From assembly GCF_041146795.1 (NCBI RefSeq), contig NC_135170.1:10288033-10352032 (forward strand): DNA of 64,000 nucleotides. Reading direction: 5' to 3'. Position numbers and translations under genes: made by a program. This document shows positions 41,420-52,519 of the stretch, piece by piece; position 1 is the first letter of the stretch, and each line of letters begins with the position of its first letter. Origin of the DNA: Maylandia zebra (lineage: Eukaryota; Chordata; Actinopteri; Cichliformes; Cichlidae). A model generated the notes under the pieces. It did no database searches and was not told the DNA's origin. It saw nothing but the letters and a program-made list of their open reading frames with translations.

Positions 41420-42030
41420 GTCAGACCAGTGTAGAGTCAAATCTTGCACAATATGCAAAATCCATTGTGCTGCAAGTCATTAGAAATGGACTGCTCAATT
41501 TGAGCTCCGCCAGAAATATGAATCAATCTGTGCTTCTTACAGCATTCTTACTGACAAGTACATAAAGTTTAAGGTAAGGTGTTTTTAAAGTAGTCATGTC
41601 TGTCTTTGAGTTCCAGCAGCAGCATTTATTTTTAAGCTCAGTAATAGAATAGCATTTTATTTTCATTGTACCTTTACGTAAATACATACAATACATAAAA
41701 AATAAATAGCAAATTTATTTTATTTTTAGTGTATTTTATTTTTTCATAGACAGGCTGTTTCTCTGTTTAGTAAATGGATGGTTAATTAAACATCTTACAC
41801 AAACATCATACAAACTTTGTTACTGGAAGTTACAAGTTACACTTGCTAATCTTTACTAATGAATTTTCTTCATATTATTATTCATATTAATATGAATATT
41901 AATATTAATGATGCTTCTAATTATATTTTAACATAGACCTACTATAAACTACAACTAAAACTAGCTGTCAGGTTAATATATAGTAGATAAAAGTATGCTA
42001 CGCTGATAATCCGACCCTGTGCTTCCCAAC
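41420..42030. other. AT-rich spacer upstream of txn2
   Basis: Contains a 16-bp perfect palindrome, ttcatattaatatgaa (41881-41896), in an AT-rich tract. No coding signal. Confidence 0.5.
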
Positions 42031-42034
42031 CTGG

Positions 42035-42157
42035 CCAGCCGGTGGCGCCACTCACTGATCTGTGTCGTCGTTCCCTTTTTTTCTGCGGCACCAAAACGGA
42101 AGTACTTCATTGGTCCGCGAGGCCAAGATCAAGAATAGCGCCGACAGAAGAAGCGAG
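42035..42157 (+). promoter_or_regulatory. txn2: txn2 promoter and non-coding first exon
   Basis: An ETS-type cggaagt (42097-42103) and an inverted CCAAT box, attgg (42109-42113), precede a candidate non-coding exon. That exon ends at the donor gaagcgag|gtaagc (42157/42158). A CTCF-like ccagccggtggcgc lies at 42035-42048. There is no TATA box. The layout fits a housekeeping gene. The link to txn2 is by position, since the next acceptor on this strand directly precedes the txn2 ATG. Confidence 0.55.
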
Positions 42158-42798
42158 GTAAGCTGTGAAAATGCGGGCGCGTGTTTTAATGTGTGTGACA
42201 TTTGAGAACGTGTTATTCTCAAAGTGTCCGGTTTCGGTGTTCGCGTGCTGCTTTACGCGAGGAGGCAGCGGCGGGGGAAGGTTTAGGAGGAAGAGGAGGA
42301 GAAGTAGGAGGAGGAGGACGAAGAGGGCAAACTCATGCGTAACGTAGATTAATGGAGCACGCGAGCTGCCGGTAGAAAAGCGTCAAACACAAGATGTCAG
42401 GCCGAGAAAACCCCTCAGAGAGCTGGAGGGGAGTGAGCCGTTCTCAGTGGGGAAATGCTGAATACTTAAAGCTCTTTAGCCATCGTGGGATTAAGAAAGT
42501 GTTTCTCAACAAGGCAACGTGGCTGAGTGTGTTCTGCCAATAAACTCGTTTGTTCACGTCACTCGTTATATGACGCTCACGAGCCCTAATCACGTTAATT
42601 AGCGCTGATTCTTCATTAGACAGCTCGTGCTCGAGAGCTTAAACCGTGTGAGACTAGAAGTTTTTCACTAAGTGATTCAAAACAATGTCAGCTGTGAGTG
42701 TATTATAGAGGATACTCGAAGTGATTATTTATCCCGCACACAGCACGTTGCAGGTTTTTTCTGCAAAAAAGGAGAAAAGATGTCATAATCATCTAAAC

Positions 42799-43025
42799 CA
42801 GGGGTAGGGAACCCCCAGGCTTCAAGGGCCGGTGTCCTGCAGGTTTTAGATGTGTCCTTGATCCATCACAGCTGATTTAAATGGCTAAATTACCTCCTCA
42901 ACATGTCTTGAAGTTCTCCAGAGGCCTGGTAATGAACTAATCATTTGATTAATTTGTGTTGACCCAAGGTGAGATCTAAAACCTACAGGACATCGGCTCT
43001 CGAGGCTTGGAGTTCCCTACCCCTG
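42799..43025. mobile_element. Complete 227-bp non-autonomous hAT element (MITE)
   Basis: Ends are caggggta...tacccctg with longer imperfect inverted repeats (gggtagggaac and gttccctaccc, then gtcctgcaggttttagat and atctaaaacctacaggac). It is flanked by a perfect 8-bp target-site duplication, atctaaac, at 42791-42798 and 43026-43033. Eight-base duplications and CAGGG ends identify the hAT superfamily. It carries no coding sequence and lies in the first txn2 intron. Confidence 0.95.
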
Positions 43026-43269
43026 ATCTAAACCCAAGTGGACCTCAGCGCTTGTTCTTGGGCCAGCAGCTGAGATCCTGATATTTAATTAAATAATACT
43101 GAATCTAAAATCCTCCAGAAAGTAGCATTACAGAAGTTCTAACTACTGATTTTTTAAAAAAAATATAATTTTCCTTAAAAGCAGTCCAAATGATTATTCT
43201 ATTTTATTCTACTGTATATAGTATATTATTCTATTCTGTACAGCTGTGTACTGTATTTATTCTTATTGT

Positions 43270-43378
43270 ATTCTAATTTTTGCGTCATAACTTTTGCACT
43301 GTCCACTTCCTGCTGTGACAAAACAAATTTCCCACGTGTGGGACTAATAAAGGTTATCTTATCTTATTCCTTGAACTT
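43270..43378 (+). repeat. LINE-like 3' tail
   Basis: The block gcactgtccacttcctgctg, then aaacaaatttcccacgtgtg and ggactaataaaggttatctt, ending in two TTATC units, looks like the 3' end of a fish non-LTR retrotransposon. The rest of the element is absent or unrecognisable. Confidence 0.45.
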
Positions 43379-44339
43379 TTTTCTCCAACTTGCCTGACAG
43401 ATGTGTCAGGTGTGTACGAATACAAATCAGTCCAGTATTTGTTGCCTCCTATCCCATCTATCCAGACAGCTCCTTTGCTTAAACCACACGGACCATTTCC
43501 AGTAGTTCCAGTTTTTGAAATGAGCAATTTGCTGACATAAGAAAATATCCATTACCTGGTTTAGCTAATTTATTTTTTTTACTTATGTGTTAAAAGCAAA
43601 CCTATTGTGCTTTTTCTGAATTTGTTGGCGAATGCTTATATTTAACATGGCCAAAGTTACAAATAAAAAGGTCTGTGCATATACAGGTAATCCCCCTGGG
43701 AGCCAAAACCTCAGTTCAAACAGCATTGATGACAATATGATGTCAAAGAAAGCAGGTCATATCACCATTCTCATGTAGAGGTGTGTGTGTGTGTGTGTGG
43801 TGGGGGGGTTAATACAACATTGTATTGTGATATTTTGTGTTGCATTATTGCACTGATACAGGAACAGCAAGTATTGATAAATGAATTAAAAAATTAAAAT
43901 ACTATGAACAAGAAGGCTCACGTCATGAGATGAGCCGAGCAAACTTGCATTAAATCAGCCCAACTGATAAACCATCAAACGCCGGTTGCACTTAGCTTTA
44001 CAAAGATGCCTCCTAATGCAGAGCAAGCTAATGGCTCAGTCACACGAACAAAAATAGGACAGCAACCTCCTTACATCTACACGGGTGACTTTCTGGTGAT
44101 TGTATTGAATTTTTTCATGTACTACAACTTGGTGGTGATTAAATGGTTACCACACAACCACTTTTGATCAGAAGTTGATTGCGCAGGTCACCTGATGGGA
44201 CGTAACCTTTCTGCAAACAGTTGCAGTCTGATTTGGACTGAGTGCAGTCACTTTGAGAGAGATTGTTGAAGTTTAGGGGATAACTGTTGTCTAACATATA
44301 AATACAGACAGACTGCCAACATGTTGCAATCAGTGTGAA

Positions 44340-44435
44340 TGAGTCTTTGTCAGCTAGCAGGGTACACCCTGGACATGTCGCCAGTCTGTCGCAGGCCTAA
44401 CAAATAGACACAACCATTCACACTCACATTCACAC
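44340..44435 (-). repeat. SINE-like dispersed repeat fragment, minus orientation
   Basis: Carries gggtacaccctggacatgtc, gccagtctgtcgcaggcc and aaccattcacactcacattc, the reverse of the tail of the repeat at 41150. It is a truncated copy in the first txn2 intron. Confidence 0.6.
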
Positions 44436-45014
44436 ATAAATATGATTTATTTGTTTTTTATTACACTTTATCCATGCCCCACCTGCACCATGTGCACTGA
44501 TTAGGTGCCCCAGCAGGAACACCACAGCATAGTATGAGAACCACTGGCTTAAAGGAAGAGGAGCTTAAATACCTTGTTTCAGGTACTGGATAAACTGGGA
44601 GTATCACTATTTCGACAGTTTATACCAAGTGCAGCATAAGGGGGGAAAAAAGGATCTTAAGCCTATTTAAAAAAAAAAAAAAAATGTTATTTAGAATAGT
44701 AAATTATGCAAAACTACTTTTGTACAAGTCAAGAATGAAATTATGGAGCTGGAAATAAACATTGTGGGTGTCACCATGTAATTCATATATCTCTAACTTT
44801 AGTCCTGACAAGTAACTGGTGCCAGTTTGTAAAGCTCAGGCAGGGTTTAAGAGTGGATTCATTATGTTTACTTTTAAACATATGGGACCTATAGCGGTTT
44901 TGGATACATTTCTTCTTATTATTTTTTAATCTTATAATCAGAAGTATCTGAAATGCAATACTAATATTAGAATAAGTAACACTTATCTTCTGTATCTTTG
45001 CCTGTTGTGCAAAG

Positions 45015-47602
45015 ATGGCTCACAGGCTCGTGCTACGAAGACTCTGGACACTGTCTGTGAACGATATCCGCTGCCTCCCCACATCCACTGCCTCCGTTGC
45101 TTCCTCTTGTTATTCCACATCCCTTCAGTCCAGTACAACCCGGGTCTCCTTCCTCTCCCCGTCACGAAGTCTGCCTCGCGCCCTGCCTCACACCTCCCGC
45201 CGAGAAGTCTCCTTCAATGTGCAGGACAGCGAGGACTTTACAGAGAGGGTCATCAACAGCGAACTGCCCGTGCTAGTGGACTTTCATGCACAGTGAGTAC
45301 CTCAGGGAGCCCAAGGAGAGTGACTGTATGGACGTATTAAATAAAACTAGGGATAATATAAATGGATGAAAAACAGTCCCACCCTGGTCACCTTGGTGCT
45401 AAAGCTCTTTGCAGTTATGCAGATACAGATTTGCTTTGCAAATGTAGATAATATTCAGTTCAGTCAAAATATCTGCTGACGCTTGGCTGCGTTTGTACAC
45501 GCTTTCCTTGGAAAAGACCTTGTTCCACAGCTGCCCCGCCTCTTTAAAACACTGCAAGTGTTACATACAGCATGTGCTGTTAAAAATATATACATGTACA
45601 GTGGTGACTTAAACTCTCAAGTCCTGTAAGCTTACACGACAGCTGCTCAAAAGTCCACAGTAGACAGAGCATGTCTCACAGATAGGAGTGCATCTTCACA
45701 GCTGTTAGGTTGTTTGTCATTAATACAGCCCACAGGCCTTGTTCACACAAGACATTTTTACTAAATACTAGCTCTCTTTCACAGCGGTTACTGAAATAAC
45801 ACTGGGGACTTTTTTTCTGCCCTACTTTTCCTTTCCCTTGTAATACGATGCTGTGCAAAGGTTTTGAGTCTCCCTTCATTTCTTTGCATGTTGTTAGGAA
45901 AGTGCAAAATGGATGCAGTGCTTTATTGAAACATGCAAATATATATGAAAATACACTATGTGAAACAAAAATGGAGTCAGTATTTGGTATAGCCACCTTT
46001 TTATTCTTCAACACAGTCATCTCAAAGCTTTTCTTTGGGGGGGGGGGGGGGGGGGCTTGTCCAGTTATAATGATGTCAGGGAAGTACACGATGCATTATT
46101 ACTCATATTTTATAATCTTTAAAAGGCTGTTAGCTCGGGCTCTGCTGTGTTATTGGTACTTTTTGATTGCATCAGGGTTTTCATGGTCCTAATAACTCTT
46201 GGAAGTAGTATCGTCGGTCCTTTGTTTTTGTTTATTGGCTCCAACTACTGTGCAGTTAGTAGTTGTGAGCATAAGAGGACCTCGACGTAAATGTGCGGTG
46301 ACTGGTCCAGATGTAAGTGTATGTACGTGAACTCTGATCTTTAGCCTTAAAATGGAACAAAACACTTAGAAGTGCACAAACAGTGAAGTCTGCAGCCAGA
46401 ACTAGAACAACAGAGTTACAGAAATTGCTGCAGTAAGGATGCATCGTATAGCATCAGATTTCTGTTAAAGTCACTGAAATGACAGATCCTTCATCCTGGC
46501 TGCAGTCACACTGTACCGTACCCACACAGGAGAAATACCTGCCAATCAGAAAAATGTCTGTGACATGTTTTTTGGTTTATGTAGTACATAGAACTTCTAC
46601 ATGGTATAAATTAATCTTATACTTTATTGATTTCTGTTTTATTTTTATTACTTTCTAATATATGTCTGATTCACTTTTTCCTTTCTGACCCTTGTGCTGC
46701 TATAACAAGAAGGATTAATACAGTCTAGTGCTGTCTATCAAATCAACAATCCTTCAGTAGAAAGGTCTGTTAAAACAAACTGCAGACCTCATTTAGTTTC
46801 TAGGTCATCAGATGGTAGATGTGAGGATGGCACAGTTTTGTTTTCTACCTCAGAATTTCAGAGTTTTTATTTATTAATGCTGGGAAAGTGTAACTGTGTG
46901 TAAGCATTGGCCCATTTTCATCAGGTTTCCCAGCATGCCATTACAGTGAGCCAGCATGCAATATACCAAGTCCTTAAACCGGCTCCTTTTACAAGCTTTT
47001 ATGTGCATTTCTTGCCCTGTGCTTCTCCTAGTATTCAAAGTCTAACTACGCCCTTGCACTGAAAGATGTTAATTGGTGTTAACGACATCTGTGCTTTTAA
47101 TTCTCTGACTAGTTTAATGTGTGCTGTGGGAGAGAGCTCTATTGTTTTGTTTAAAATAAGTTAATACTGTTTGTCTCCTTTTGTTTTGTGTTTTTTAGGT
47201 GGTGTGGTCCCTGTAAGATCCTCGGACCAAGGTTGGAGAAAGCTGTTGCAAAACAGAAAGGTCGCGTTGCCATGGCAAAAGTTGACATAGATGACCACAC
47301 AGATTTGGCCATTGAATATGGGGTGAGACCTAGTTTAAGTATATCTTTATGGCACTCCTGTCCTCCTGTTTGGTTAATTTCTGCTGTGCTTGGATGTAGA
47401 ATTCTATCATCATATTTATGATATTGATGTTAAGTCAAAGTGTCACTAGTTCTGTCTTACAATGCGCCGCCTTGTCTGCCCTCAGGTCTCTGCTGTTCCC
47501 ACAGTCATCGCCATGCGGGGAGGTGACGTCGTCGATCACTTTGTGGGGATCAAAGATGATGATGAGCTGGACTCATTTGTCAGCAAAGTCATTGGACAAT
47601 GA
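45015..47602 (+). CDS. txn2: Thioredoxin 2, mitochondrial
   Basis: Three coding exons, 45015-45292, 47199-47322 and 47486-47602, total 519 nt and 172 aa. The protein is the mitochondrial matrix dithiol reductase that keeps peroxiredoxin 3 and other partners reduced. The active site WCGPC is at residues 94-98, split by the first coding intron inside the Gln codon just before it. The next segments, [18 protein letters not shown] and [17 protein letters not shown], and [19 protein letters not shown] (with the cis-Pro) match vertebrate TXN2 nearly residue for residue. The first 60 or so residues are rich in Arg, Ser and Leu with almost no acidic residues, as expected for a mitochondrial presequence. 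The acceptor aaag sits directly before the ATG, so the upstream exon is non-coding. Confidence 0.97.
45845..46200 (-). mobile_element. Tc1/mariner-like relic in txn2 intron
   Basis: It begins with the terminal words gatgctgtgcaaaggttttg and continues with tttattgaaacatgcaaat, ggagtcagtatttggtatag and ccacctttttattcttcaac. These are the antisense leader of a fish Tc1/mariner family. A 19-G tract at 46037-46055 interrupts it, after which the match is weaker (gctcgggctctgctgtg, ggttttcatggtcctaat). No intact transposase is present. Confidence 0.5.
46037..46055. repeat. Poly-G tract (19 G)
   Basis: An unbroken run of 19 G on the plus strand within the txn2 intron transposon relic. Its length may be an assembly estimate because such runs sequence poorly. 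Confidence 0.9.
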
Positions 47603-47976
47603 AATCCACCTGTCCTCACCCAGCCATACCCCCACCATCGTCATTCTCATGCTGTTCTCTCTGATTCTGGCACGGCCGGCGAGCCCTGGGCTGCCATTTT
47701 GAGCCTGTTTAGCAATCACTATTAAGTAAACAAAACCTAACCACAATTACAGCTGGCAGACTCTCAAATGCTCACACCTATCCCTTGACATGTTGCTTTA
47801 GCTGTGCATTGTCTCTTCGGGCTCTCTCTCTGTCTCCCTCTTGTGTTTTTTGTTACTAGTCAAGCGATGGGTGTGTGCTCCATTTTGCAGCAGTTCCACG
47901 TTCTTTCATAATGTGACTACTCTCGCTAAGCTGGTGTGTAACAGTTTTCTGTAAAAACTCTTAAGTTTGGATGGAA

Positions 47977-47982
47977 AATAAA
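47977..47982 (+). terminator. txn2: Polyadenylation signal of txn2
   Basis: AATAAA about 375 bp after the stop codon, followed by a TG-rich stretch (tgtgtacaatgttgg) suited to cleavage. Confidence 0.7.
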
Positions 47983-48009
47983 TGTGCTCTACTGCACTCA
48001 TTGTGTACA

Positions 48010-49145
48010 ATGTTGGATGAACATTTATAGTTTTCGCGGTGCAGGGAATTTAACTTGCAACCTGACAATACTGAATGAGGTTGGTGACAGTGTTACATGT
48101 AGATCCTGCTCGTGTCCACACGAGGGCAACGTTTCTCTAACATCACAGAGTCGCACACAGTCATTTTACACTGTTATGCCTAATACTGTGAGAAAGGAAG
48201 GCGCACGTGTTTCTCTCCTGTTCCTGACTGTAAAACTGAAGTCGAGCGGGAATTGCGATGAAGATTTTTAGTTTATTACTAAAATGAACTCTGTGTACCA
48301 GAAACATGACCAAGTGAAGTAATAAAGGAGTAAAAAGATGTTGTTTATACGGATTGTTTGTGGTTGTGTGTGGGGTTGAGATGGAGACAAAGGCTTGGAG
48401 CTGTGCTGTCCCTAATGACACTGATGCAATACCATAGTTTCCCTCCCTCAGCTGGTTTTACAGCACCCGGGGGATGCAGTTATAAGCTCCAGATGGATAT
48501 TTGTGTTGTTTTTACTTAAAGGGGATTAAGCTTTCCTTACCTAATGGATGAAGTTAAAGTAGCTCTGGATCTCCTTACTTCGCCTATCTGGGAACCTTGG
48601 GGTCAGTTTTCAAAAAGACACATCCTTTAAACTCTGAAGTCCGAGTCATCATCAGTGTCTGTGTCAGAATCTTCTCCCCCACAAGTCTCCAAAGACTTGG
48701 CACTTAAGGGACCAGAAATTAATAATTATGACATGAATCAAAAACATGAAACATCCGGGTTTCATCTCCAGGAGGTGACACAACCTGAGCCACGGGGAGT
48801 CGCAGGCTACTGTTAACCTAGCAACATTCTCAACCCCAGATAAATAGGAAGGTTTCTTCAGGAGGGGTATCGCTATAAAAATCTGTGCCAAATCAGAAAC
48901 GTGGACATGTCCGTCTGCTGTGGAAATAAGGAACCAGTCAAATGTACCTTCTTCTCTAAAGATGGTGATGCTAAAGTGACGAAGGGCCATCAGTTTCCAT
49001 GTTGTAGACAGAAGTGGAGCCTCGCTGTGTGGGAGCTGATTTTTAACATTTGTGTTGTTTTTGACCCAGTGCCTGTTTTCAATTTATGTTTCTTGTTTTA
49101 AAATAATTACACGGTGCTGGAATATATTCCCAACTGGAACATTAT
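48010..49145. other. Intergenic, no firm gene
   Basis: No confident exon. A minus-strand frame at 48627-48707 ends in an acidic tail and is described under findings. The 108-residue minus-strand frame at 48664-48990 has no recognised domain. Confidence 0.45.
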
Positions 49146-49149
49146 ATTT

Positions 49150-49738
49150 CCTCATTGCCAGGTTGCTCCAAAGGCTTCCCAAAAAACCTACAGTTGATCC
49201 AAAACAACGCAGCAAGAGGTGCTAATGAGTATTAACACGAGAGACCACATATCTATACTCGACTCGCAGTCTTTACACTTCATCATGTACCTATAGGATG
49301 TAGCTTTGTTAGTGCCATAGTTCTAGAATAGAATGGGAGGGATGGCTTAGCTTAAAGGTTGGGATCAAGAGATGGACCCCCTCTCTGATTTCAGGATTAG
49401 TCTTAAAAGTTAGTTGTTGTTTTTTTTGGATAAACACATGTTTTGGGCTGGATCAGGAGATTCTGCTGGGGGACCTGGTATCACGTACTGAGCACCTCTC
49501 CTCGCTTTCATTCCCTTTGCATTTATATGACATCATTAAAAGCCATTATTCTTTTATTTTCTGTCCTCTCTTTCTCTCCCTTCCTTTCTGTATCCCCAGA
49601 CATCCATGTTCCTGATCTGTGGATACGGATCCCACTAACCTGTGCCCTCAGGAAGTTAGGAGGATGTTGGATTGTTGGGAATTCTCTAATGTTACAGGGT
49701 CTTAAATTACTATATAAAGGACTGTTGTTGTGAACTGG
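49150..49738 (+). mobile_element. L2/CR1-type LINE, 3' end (copy 1)
   Basis: The 5' part translates as CSKGFPKN then LQLIQNNAARGAN, the reverse-transcriptase C-terminal block usually reading LQLVQNSAARVLT. It is followed by the LINE's 3' untranslated region: gaccccctctctgatttcag, gggctggatcaggagattct, ctgctgggggacctgg, gcatttatatgacatcatta and gggtcttaaattactatata. It is 5' truncated, as is usual, and its last bases are eroded. It belongs to the same family as 52290-52515. Confidence 0.65.
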
Positions 49739-49739
49739 A

Positions 49740-52285
49740 GGATTTTCAGTTGTATTATGCCAGCGTCATCCCCCCAAATCTCCCTGTGCCTTCTGTCTGA
49801 ACATGCAGGTGTTACTCATGTTGTTACAATCCAGTCTTTACCGAAATGCCTACCTACACACCACCCTCTACTTAAATTACCCCCCTTCTGTCACCCCCTC
49901 AAATCAACAGTGTCTGCCTCCTCGTCTGTGTCTCTAATTTTCACCTTTGCATGTTTTCATTCTTGCACCTGGGCCAGAGTACCGTACCGTGCCCAGCCAC
50001 CTTTCCCTCCTCTGTCGCGGTTGAGATGTTCTCGACATGTGCTGCGACCTGGCAGATGGACTCTGACCCTCGAGCCTGTCACATTCGTGCTGTTCATAAA
50101 CTATCTACCTCTCTCCAGTCCGAATGAGTGTGAGTTCAGCCTTTGCTTGCTTGTAAGTTGCTATGGTGACAGCAAAGAAAGTAATAAATAGCTGTTTTAT
50201 CACTGGATGTGGTTAATGATTAACAGCAGAGTAGTAAGATTGGGCTTGCTTTTATTTATTTCTTTATTTACGTAGCACTGCACCTCACAGTGACGAGGGA
50301 TAGAAAGTAAAATGTTACTTTCTGTACTCATATAAACACTTTTAATGTGAGGGGCCTGCCCAATAAAGACTGGAGTGCAAGAGTGAGGCAAGTCTGTATC
50401 ACTAATGAACCATTCAAAGAATCGAGTGCTTCGTGGTAAAGCAGACAGGAGATGACCTGCCCTGCCTAGAAAGACCCTTCTCTCATCATCGTCTCTATCT
50501 CTCGTAATTTTCTCAGCAGAAAACATGCCCAGCCCTGGCCGCTTGCTTTCCCATCCTGGCGTGTCATTACAGAGAGCCCACAGCTGACAGAATCATAGTG
50601 ACGGCCTTCAGAACTGCTCATTAAAGTCACATCATTTGTCATCTGCACTTTCAGCGGGTCCTGGTTTGGATTAGGTCATTGCAAATGAAGCCCAAGGATG
50701 TGCTCACTGATAGTTACTCAGTAGCAGCCAGATCAGAGATCAAGTGATTTTTTTTTTTGTATTATTTAAAAAGAAGGAGGGGGAGGAGGAGGAGGGGGAG
50801 GAATTCCACTGGCATTATGTAAGCAGGTGTGCGTAAAGCTAAAGGCCCAGATGTACAAACACAATTGTTGTAAGCTGGATGAAAGACATTCCTGCATAGT
50901 TTTTGAGATGTCTGTGAATGTTCTACCATTTCAGCCGCTTTTGTCCCCTTCTGCCTCAGATAATCAGCAACCGCGCCACATGACTTCCTATGCAGTTCCT
51001 ATACTTTCAGACTGAGGAAAAGAGGTGACTGAAGAGATGACGACAGCCACCAGAGGTTAAAGACCAACATGTAACCCTACACGTCTTCCGCGAAAAACAA
51101 TAGACCACACCTCCACCCTCTCTCTCTTTCGCTCTCTCTCCCACTCTCTCTCACACTCACTCAACCACCTCTTGTGACCATATAAGGCAAAAAAAGTCAG
51201 GGGAAGCCAGCGGCGGCTGCTGCTGAGTAAACGGCAAGAGGCAGAGTTGCCAGAATTCTTGCAGTGAGTCTGTCCCACTTTAGAGCCCCAAACTGCTAAT
51301 GTTCGCTCTCTGTTTGTTCGAAATGGCATCGCTTGTCTCTGAGCCAAACGCTTTTGCCCTGTGTGTGCATTTGGGTGAGGTGCTTATGGGAGAAAGAGCC
51401 GATCTGGCACAGGCCTGAGAATTCTGTGTTTATAGTAAATACATATCTGTATTTATATTTTAAACACACACCCTCTCCACCTTGTTAGAGCTGCGCTCTG
51501 TTCCAGACAAAGCAGCCACTGTTGCTGTTTCTCTCACTCCCATCAGTGCAATACCTTATGGACTTAGCATGTATTAGGGATGCTGTCTTATCAGCAATGC
51601 AACAAAGGGGGAGAGAGACGGACAAAGGAAGACGAGCTGTGCCTGTTTTCCCTTTTACTCCACATTCCCTAGTTTTGTGAGTCAACATGTGTCTTATCAC
51701 TCCTTCCTGTGTACTGATTGCTAAGGAAAAAGGAGGATGGCGGAGCTGGAACCCAGGGTGAGACTAAAGACAGAATAAATAGCCACTGGACACACCGGTG
51801 CTTATTATTGCATTATCATAAAAGCTGAGGAAGCTCTTAATTATTCTTTGCGGTTCGTGCTATTCAAATACACACAAACAAACACTTTGTTTAACTATGT
51901 CAAGAGGTTGTGTTAACTGAAGCATGCTGGGTACATAGTCTCGGCAGACAGGGAGATGGTGATGAACAAACCGCATGCGCTGTAATAAGTGTTGTTGACC
52001 GGTTAGAGCTAGAGGATGTGGCTCAGACAGTAGCAATAAAGTGGCCCTATTAGAGGTTTCCCGATTTTCTGTCATATATGTGCTGTTAAAATGGCAGAAG
52101 CTCCTCATAAAAATAGCCAATGAGTTCAATGTACGTGCAAGTAATCCCAGTGATTGCATGAGCGCTGAAGCCCCTCCCACCTGTTGTTCAGACCTTTTGT
52201 TTGCAAGCTGCAGCAAATAGGGAGAAAGTCGGCCTTAAAGGGAGGGTGAAGGAGACGCAAACAGCTTGTTTCAAGACATACGAAC
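49740..52285. other. Intergenic, no gene seen
   Basis: Contains a purine-rich tract (50770-50803), a CT-rich tract (51113-51160) and a perfect CArG box (51178-51187). Open frames of 96-153 residues here look like chance translations of low-complexity sequence. Confidence 0.5.
51178..51187. promoter_or_regulatory. Perfect CArG box (SRF-type site)
   Basis: CCATATAAGG matches CC(A/T)6GG exactly. It lies about 5.3 kb before the first exon at 56.5 kb. Function is inferred from the motif only. Confidence 0.5.
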
Positions 52286-52289
52286 AAAG

Positions 52290-52515
52290 ACATCCTTTAC
52301 CTCGCCGCACCCCCAACCAGTTGCCGCAGATGGCTGCCATTCCCTGAGCCTGGCTGTTGCCGGAGGCTTCTTCCTGCTAAAAGGGAGTTTTGTCACCAAA
52401 TACTTGCTCGCTGATTGTTGGGGTTTTCTCTGTTTTATTTTAGGGTCTTTACATTACAATAATACAGAAGCGGGAGTTATTGTGATTTGGTGCTATATAA
52501 ATAAAACTGAGGGCC
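52290..52515 (+). mobile_element. L2/CR1-type LINE 3' untranslated tail (copy 2)
   Basis: Contains aaccagttgccgcagatggc, tgagcctggctgttgccgga, ggcttcttcctgctaaaagg, ttggggttttctctgtttta, agggtctttacattacaat and gtgatttggtgctatataaa. These blocks form the conserved 3' end of an abundant fish LINE whose tail normally runs into GAATT repeats. No reverse transcriptase sequence is attached. Confidence 0.8.
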
Positions 52516-52519
52516 TGTG

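Noticed and set aside
49730-50191. Plus-strand 153-residue frame
   Set aside because: Pyrimidine-rich, Ser/Leu/Pro-heavy translation without a domain, just after a LINE tail. It lacks gene signals.
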